Positions 59,918-64,000 of a stretch of 64,000 nt of DNA are shown here, in pieces. Source of the DNA: Bacillota bacterium (GTDB taxonomy: Bacteria; Bacillota; Clostridia; Tissierellales; Sedimentibacteraceae). The notes under the pieces were generated by a model. That model was not told the DNA's origin. It did no database searches and worked only from the letters and a program-made list of their open reading frames with translations. The translations under genes were made by a program, and so were the position numbers. Within the stretch, counting starts at the first letter, position 1, and each line of letters starts with the position of its first letter. The stretch is from contig JAEXUD010000066.1 of the NCBI GenBank assembly GCA_023453025.1, forward strand, positions 69,282 to 133,281, read 5' to 3'.

Positions 59918-61237
59918 TTATCCCTCCGTTACTTTTATTTTTCCTGTTACTGCATCGTGAATCACAATTTTACGATACTCTTTTAACTTTTCAATTTGTT
60001 CAGTGATATCAGCAATTAAACCGCCAACTTTGGCTGTCTTTGCATCAAGATAATTTGCAATTCTCTCTTGCTCTTCAATAGGTGGTTGTGGAAAACGCAT
60101 ATTTAAAAATTGGTCTGCCTGCAACCTCCAACGTCCAAAATTAGAAACTCCCTGTCCAAGCCTATAAAATATACGATTTTTATAACAGATCTGAAATAGA
60201 TATTTATAATAACTATGGCACTGTGGCTTAGAAGGTAAAAAGCGAAACACTCTATAGTCTGGACTAGTAACACCCTCATATGGGCTACAATCCACCCATC
60301 CAGTCAATAAGTCCATAGAGTTCATTGCAAAATCATTAACATTAACTACTTGATAGTTTGCGTAGGATTCTGCCAGCTGACCTTCATTTAACTCAATATC
60401 CTTGATTTTTATTCCATTTTGCGTAATGGATAAAACCTCTCTATCTTCCTTACCATAGATACGTTTAACAATTTCAAACATCCATTTGATTTTGGTTACT
60501 TTCCAATGTTCTGGAACAGAGCCAATCCAGTCTACACCACTGTCTTTCATAGGAGTAGATTTATCCAGACCTTTTGTCACCACTTCAGCAATCAGTTCAC
60601 GCTTGTAGATATCAAGCATTTCTGCTTGCTTTTCAAGGTTGGAGATGAGAAAATCTAATTGTGCAGTTCGGTTATCAAGATAAGAAACAATAAGATTTTG
60701 CTCATTTATAGTCGGTACAGCAACTTTTTCACAAATATATCCAGTTACATTAAGGTTTTGTATACCTGTGGTCTGATTATAATACTTTCTAGTAAGTTCG
60801 TTATGATAAGCAGATGCAAGACTGTATCCCAAAAATCGACTATTTACATTATCCAGATTAGGTCTAAAAACTTCGAGAAAATTTGCAAATAATGCTGGAA
60901 ATCTCTCCGCAAACATAACTACTCTTCCAACGGGATATTTTTCTCCACCACCTGATTTTTCAACAAGTATATCTCCATAATTCAGGGATAGCTTTTCAAT
61001 TTGAGCTGTAGTATAATTTCTAACGGTATACTCTTCGTTGTACACGGATAGATGATCAAAGTTAAAATCTGCTACTCTAATACAAATCCTATCATTTTCA
61101 TCTTCAGCGGGTTCATCCCCCCAAGCTCCTCCTTGATGTGCTAGAAGCAAGGTTTTAATTCTTCGCAACTCCCACTCAATAGGGATTGCACCTATCCAGT
61201 CTATTCCGCTATCCATATATTCCTCATAGATTTCCAT
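59918..61237 (-). CDS. hsdS: Type I restriction specificity subunit S
   Basis: 439 residues with two target-recognition domains, each opened by the typical boundary: MDSGIDWIGAIPIEWELRRI at residue 8 and KDSGVDWIGSVPEHWKVTKI near 232, and each closed by a coiled helix (LDNRTAQLDFLISNLEKQAE, and LDAKTAKVGGLIADITEQIE). The two domains read the halves of a bipartite site; the sequence recognised cannot be predicted here. GGGGAGG gives a strong start. It lies two bases behind hsdM. Confidence 0.95.
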   Translation of the reverse strand: MEIYEEYMDSGIDWIGAIPIEWELRRIKTLLLAHQGGAWGDEPAEDENDRICIRVADFNFDHLSVYNEEYTVRNYTTAQIEKLSLNYGDILVEKSGGGEKYPVGRVVMFAERFPALFANFLEVFRPNLDNVNSRFLGYSLASAYHNELTRKYYNQTTGIQNLNVTGYICEKVAVPTINEQNLIVSYLDNRTAQLDFLISNLEKQAEMLDIYKRELIAEVVTKGLDKSTPMKDSGVDWIGSVPEHWKVTKIKWMFEIVKRIYGKEDREVLSITQNGIKIKDIELNEGQLAESYANYQVVNVNDFAMNSMDLLTGWVDCSPYEGVTSPDYRVFRFLPSKPQCHSYYKYLFQICYKNRIFYRLGQGVSNFGRWRLQADQFLNMRFPQPPIEEQERIANYLDAKTAKVGGLIADITEQIEKLKEYRKIVIHDAVTGKIKVTEG

Positions 61238-61239
61238 GC

Positions 61240-63252
61240 TTACACCTCCCCAAACAACTCAGCGATAGCACTCTGAATTTTAGCACCTACCACTTGAATC
61301 TCATTTAGAGTTTCCTCAGCATCACCAATTTCTATATACTTGTAAAAATGACGGGTAAAGGGAATTTCATATCCTTTTTTCGTCTTACTCTCATCTACCC
61401 ATGCATCAGGTGCATAAGGGATAACCTCACGTTTAATATATTCTTCAATATTCTCTTTGAAAGGAATCTGCTCGGTATCGCGCAAATCTGCATCCGGCTC
61501 AGGATTTCCTTTTTTATCTACACAAATATCGGCAGTTTCATCCTTTTCAGAAAGAGCCATAAGAATAGCTTTCAGTACAGGAGCCTTTACACTAACTCCT
61601 GCTTTCTTAAATGATTTTTGTAATAATTTAGTAAACTCCTCACGATTCATGAATAATACTTCAGAGTCTATCTGACGGATAGCATCAAGAATGGCTTCCT
61701 GTTGCTTTTGGCCTTTCTCAACTTCCTTTGCAACCTCCTCTGGTTTACGCTTACGGCTTTTTGCAAGATTTACAAACGCAGTCTGCTCTTGAATACGTAC
61801 AACACGCTCCTCAGTAGTTTGGAAATTTAGACGGAGTGGTCTTTCAACTGTAACTTTCCAGTAGGCAAAATCATCTTCATCAAAAATCTTACATAACTCA
61901 CCCGGCACAAAATCACCGTAAATGTTTGTTAGCTGCTGTATATATTCTTCAGTAAGCATTTTACGTTTTTCTCCCAATGGCTTACGCATACGTTCAAAGA
62001 AAGGTGTACCGTCAATTAGCTGAATTTTACCTTTACGGATACCTTTCTTTCTATTCGTAACAATCCATATATAAGTAAGAATACCTGTGTTATAAAACAG
62101 CTGATCAGGCATAGCGATAATTGTTTCAAGCCATCCACTCTCTATAATCCATCTGCGAATTTCACTTTCACCACTTCCAGCATCTCCTGTAAACAATGGT
62201 GAGCCGTTAAATACAATAGCAATTCTACTACCACCATCTTCTACAGGCATCATTTTTGAAATCATATGTTGTAAGAACAATAATGAACCATCAGAAACTC
62301 TTGGAAGTCCTGCTCCAAAGCGCCCTGCATATCCTTTGTCCTCTGCTTCATCACGAATAAACTTTTCATACTTTTTCCACTCAACACCAAAAGGCGGATT
62401 GCAAAGCATATAGTGGAACTTTTCATTCTTTAATGCATCCTCAGTAAAGCTGTTTCCGAGATGAATATTTTCATATCCCTTACCTTTTATCATGGTATCG
62501 GATTTACAAATAGCATAAGTCTTTTCGTTTAATTCCTGCCCATATACCTCAATAATTGCTCGGTCATTCTGCTCAGTAGCATACTCAATTCCTGCTGATA
62601 ACATTCCCCCCGTACCAGCTGCAGGATCATACAGCTTTGCCATAAATCCTGGTTCACAAATTTTCTCCATATCTGGGGTAAAGAGCATAGAGACCATGAG
62701 ACGAATAACTTCACGTGGAGTAAAGTGTTCACCAGCAGTCTCATTGGACATTTCAGAAAATTTTCGTATCAGTTCTTCAAATATATATCCCATCTCATTG
62801 TTACTAACTTGGTTTGGATGCAAATCGATATCATCGACAAATTTTGTCACCACTAAGTAAAGCAAATTAGCTTTATCCAGTCGTGCAATTTGAGCATAAA
62901 TATCGAAGGACTCCAATATGGTCCTTGCATTTTCAGAAAAACCTTTAATGTAATCTGTAAGATTATCTGCTATGTTGATTGCATCATCTTTCAGTTTCTC
63001 AAAAGTAAACTCGCTAATATTGTAAAATTTATAGCCTGTAGCCCTCGTTAGAAATGGTTCTTTATTCTTATATTTCAAAGTTTTATTTAAATGTAATACT
63101 TCTATTTTTGTTTCTTTAAGGACACTATCTAAACGACAAAGTACGGTAAATGGCAAAATAACATCTCCATATTCACTTTGTTTATAATCACCTCTAAGCA
63201 AATCAGCGACTTTCCATATAAAATTTGATTTTTCAGATATATTAATACTCAT
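61240..63252 (-). CDS. hsdM: Type I restriction-modification methylase M subunit
   Basis: 670 residues, N6-adenine methyltransferase. The N-terminal HsdM domain (1-150) is followed by AGEHFTPREVIRLM near 170, the SAM motif YDPAAGTGGM near 210 and the catalytic NPPFG (NPPY-type) near 285. The C-terminal 180 residues are an alpha-helical extension. AAAGGAATAG precedes the ATG. It overlaps the small Phd/YefM-like gene by 11 bp, so translation of both is linked. Confidence 0.95.
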   Translation of the reverse strand: MSINISEKSNFIWKVADLLRGDYKQSEYGDVILPFTVLCRLDSVLKETKIEVLHLNKTLKYKNKEPFLTRATGYKFYNISEFTFEKLKDDAINIADNLTDYIKGFSENARTILESFDIYAQIARLDKANLLYLVVTKFVDDIDLHPNQVSNNEMGYIFEELIRKFSEMSNETAGEHFTPREVIRLMVSMLFTPDMEKICEPGFMAKLYDPAAGTGGMLSAGIEYATEQNDRAIIEVYGQELNEKTYAICKSDTMIKGKGYENIHLGNSFTEDALKNEKFHYMLCNPPFGVEWKKYEKFIRDEAEDKGYAGRFGAGLPRVSDGSLLFLQHMISKMMPVEDGGSRIAIVFNGSPLFTGDAGSGESEIRRWIIESGWLETIIAMPDQLFYNTGILTYIWIVTNRKKGIRKGKIQLIDGTPFFERMRKPLGEKRKMLTEEYIQQLTNIYGDFVPGELCKIFDEDDFAYWKVTVERPLRLNFQTTEERVVRIQEQTAFVNLAKSRKRKPEEVAKEVEKGQKQQEAILDAIRQIDSEVLFMNREEFTKLLQKSFKKAGVSVKAPVLKAILMALSEKDETADICVDKKGNPEPDADLRDTEQIPFKENIEEYIKREVIPYAPDAWVDESKTKKGYEIPFTRHFYKYIEIGDAEETLNEIQVVGAKIQSAIAELFGEV

Positions 63253-63448
63253 TGATATCTATTCCTTTCTCTAGCAATCTCATATAACGCTCATAAGACA
63301 TAACAACTGCCATAGGCTTGCCATTTTTCTGTATAAATGCTGCTTTATCATCTTCTACTAGACCCCGTATCAACTTAGAGGATTGCCCTCTGTTAAACTC
63401 GCCTATATTAAGATGTTGCATAGGTACTTTTGGTTTCTTTTCCTTCAA
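63242..63448 (-). CDS. Phd/YefM-like small protein heading the restriction operon
   Basis: 68 residues in the Phd/YefM fold: MQHLNIGEFNRGQSSKLIRG then VEDDKAAFIQKNGKPMAVVM and SYERYMRLLEKG. Antitoxins of this class bind DNA palindromes and repress their own operon. No partner toxin gene lies nearby, so it may have become a controller of the hsdMSR genes. Starts at TTG (63446-63448) with GGGAGAGG in front; overlaps hsdM. Confidence 0.8.
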   Translation of the reverse strand: MKEKKPKVPMQHLNIGEFNRGQSSKLIRGLVEDDKAAFIQKNGKPMAVVMSYERYMRLLEKGIDINEY

Positions 63449-63490
63449 AAGCGTCCTCTCCCTTCAGTACGATACAATAACACACTTTAA

Positions 63491-63524
63491 ACTATAACAT
63501 AATAATATTGTAATTACAATATTA
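63491..63524 (-). promoter_or_regulatory. Restriction operon promoter with a 22-bp palindrome
   Basis: Minus strand -10 TATAGT (63496-63491). The palindrome at 63503-63524 (core ATATTGTAATTACAATAT) covers the spacer and -35 position. Further TGTAATTA-type half-sites stand to the right (around 63525-63575). A repressor here would block the whole phd-hsdMSR operon. Confidence 0.6.
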
Positions 63525-63593
63525 ATTACAAAATAATTTTAATACTTATTTAATGTTGTAAATGTAATTATAATTTATATTTAACTTTCCAAC

Positions 63594-63628
63594 AAAAAAG
63601 ACTTGATACGCATTATTATCAAGTCTTT
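63594..63628 (-). terminator. Terminator upstream of the restriction operon
   Basis: AAGACTTGATA and TATCAAGTCTT pair (11 bp) and on the minus strand TTTTTTG follows. It would end transcription from the right edge; no complete gene is found there. Confidence 0.6.
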
Positions 63629-63994
63629 ATCTAGCCATCTATTCATCATTACCGTAACACTATGAATCACTTGAAATAGAAAAAATTCTATTTCAAATTT
63701 GCTAAAAGGTTATATCTTTTGCTAAACTGTTAAACCAAATTAGCAAAACTGCACACCGTTTTTCTACTTCCTCATCATAACAAAAGCCATTATTTTCTTA
63801 AAACACACTAGGAAAGTGACTTTTTCTTTTGTTTTCAAAACAAAATCAACCCTTGAAAACAGCCTAAATCAGCTATTTGTAGATGATAAAATTGAATTAA
63901 CAGAAAACGACAAATAAGATTTTACAGTTTTAGATGTCAAGATATGTAACTCCAATGTATAATTATAGAGCATTATACAAAGGAGGACAGCACT
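63629..63994. other. Intergenic stretch with hairpin and coding scrap
   Basis: Contains a perfect 11-bp hairpin TTGAAATAGAA / TTCTATTTCAA at 63671-63696 and, on the minus strand about 63792-63702, an open scrap (YDEEVEKRCAVLLIWFNSLA) with no start, ending in TAG. That scrap with the terminator at 63594 hints at a gene lost here. Confidence 0.35.
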
Positions 63995-64000
63995 TTGAAA
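63995..64000 (+). CDS. Start of a plus-strand gene (cut by window edge)
   Basis: AAAGGAGG at 63979-63986 stands eight bases before TTGAAA at the very end of the window. Only two codons are visible, so the product cannot be named. Confidence 0.4.

Overview
The window looks like chromosomal DNA of a low-GC Gram-positive anaerobe (Bacillota, probably Clostridia/Tissierellia). The evidence is strong GGAGG-type ribosome sites, frequent TTG/GTG starts, lipobox-anchored binding proteins, a sufCBDSU operon, a YolD/UvrX-type polymerase pair, a RocB-type M20 peptidase and AGCS transport. I cannot name the species. No rRNA, tRNA or CRISPR array is visible. Almost everything from 0 to 26 kb is on the minus strand. 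REGIONS: (1) 1-5.9 kb: a visibly GC-richer nickel/peptide-type ABC importer operon (two permeases, two ATPases, binding lipoprotein) that runs on into an ABC half-transporter cut by the window edge. Two RGTTAG-N6-CTAACY palindromes precede it, and the same palindrome recurs in front of the suf operon, which suggests shared iron-type (DtxR-like) control. (2) 6.0-10.8 kb: a second, AT-rich peptide/nickel-type importer. (3) 11.2-16.25 kb: sufCBDSU Fe-S assembly operon with a terminator-like hairpin in its leader. (4) 16.8-23.9 kb: an operon of class III aminotransferase, double-domain class II aldolase, TetR regulator, FGGY kinase and aldehyde dehydrogenase. Its promoter/operator and first eight codons are duplicated upstream and now drive a GtrA-like gene. 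No known pathway fits exactly. (5) 24.0-31.9 kb: AGCS symporter and M20 peptidase diverging from an amidohydrolase, a SARP-like activator and a GMC oxidoreductase; 11-12-bp phased repeats lie between the two arms. (6) 31.9-37.0 kb: AviRa-like methyltransferase, 3-hydroxyacyl-CoA dehydrogenase, DUF434 protein, and an FMN alpha-hydroxy-acid oxidase sharing a palindrome with an XRE-cupin regulator. (7) 37.2-40.5 kb: YolD-like protein and Y-family polymerase with a long structured upstream region, then a decayed divergent module whose second copy lies at 53.8-54.55 kb. (8) 40.5-49.6 kb: AraC-GyrI regulator, GFA protein, ABC-F protein with a putative leader peptide and hairpin, TetR-HAD pair, secreted flavin reductase with an FMN-binding domain, ECF sigma/anti-sigma pair. 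(9) 50-56.5 kb: U32 peptidase, Fic protein, and a debris field (ABC-F 3' duplicate, IS3 orfA fragment, frameshifted endonuclease III-like gene). (10) 56.5-63.5 kb: a complete type I restriction-modification operon led by a Phd/YefM-like gene with a palindrome over its promoter and followed by an orphan 110-codon frame. A new plus-strand gene begins at the right edge. HOW IT FITS TOGETHER: the left third is metal/peptide uptake plus Fe-S assembly, the middle is regulated catabolism of small carbon/nitrogen compounds, and the right third is an accessory zone of antibiotic-protection-type genes, SOS-type polymerase, toxin-like Fic, restriction-modification and decayed repeats. The most promising undescribed items are the aminotransferase/aldolase/kinase operon with its duplicated promoter-operator, the SARP-like regulator with phased repeats, and the shared iron-box-like palindromes.
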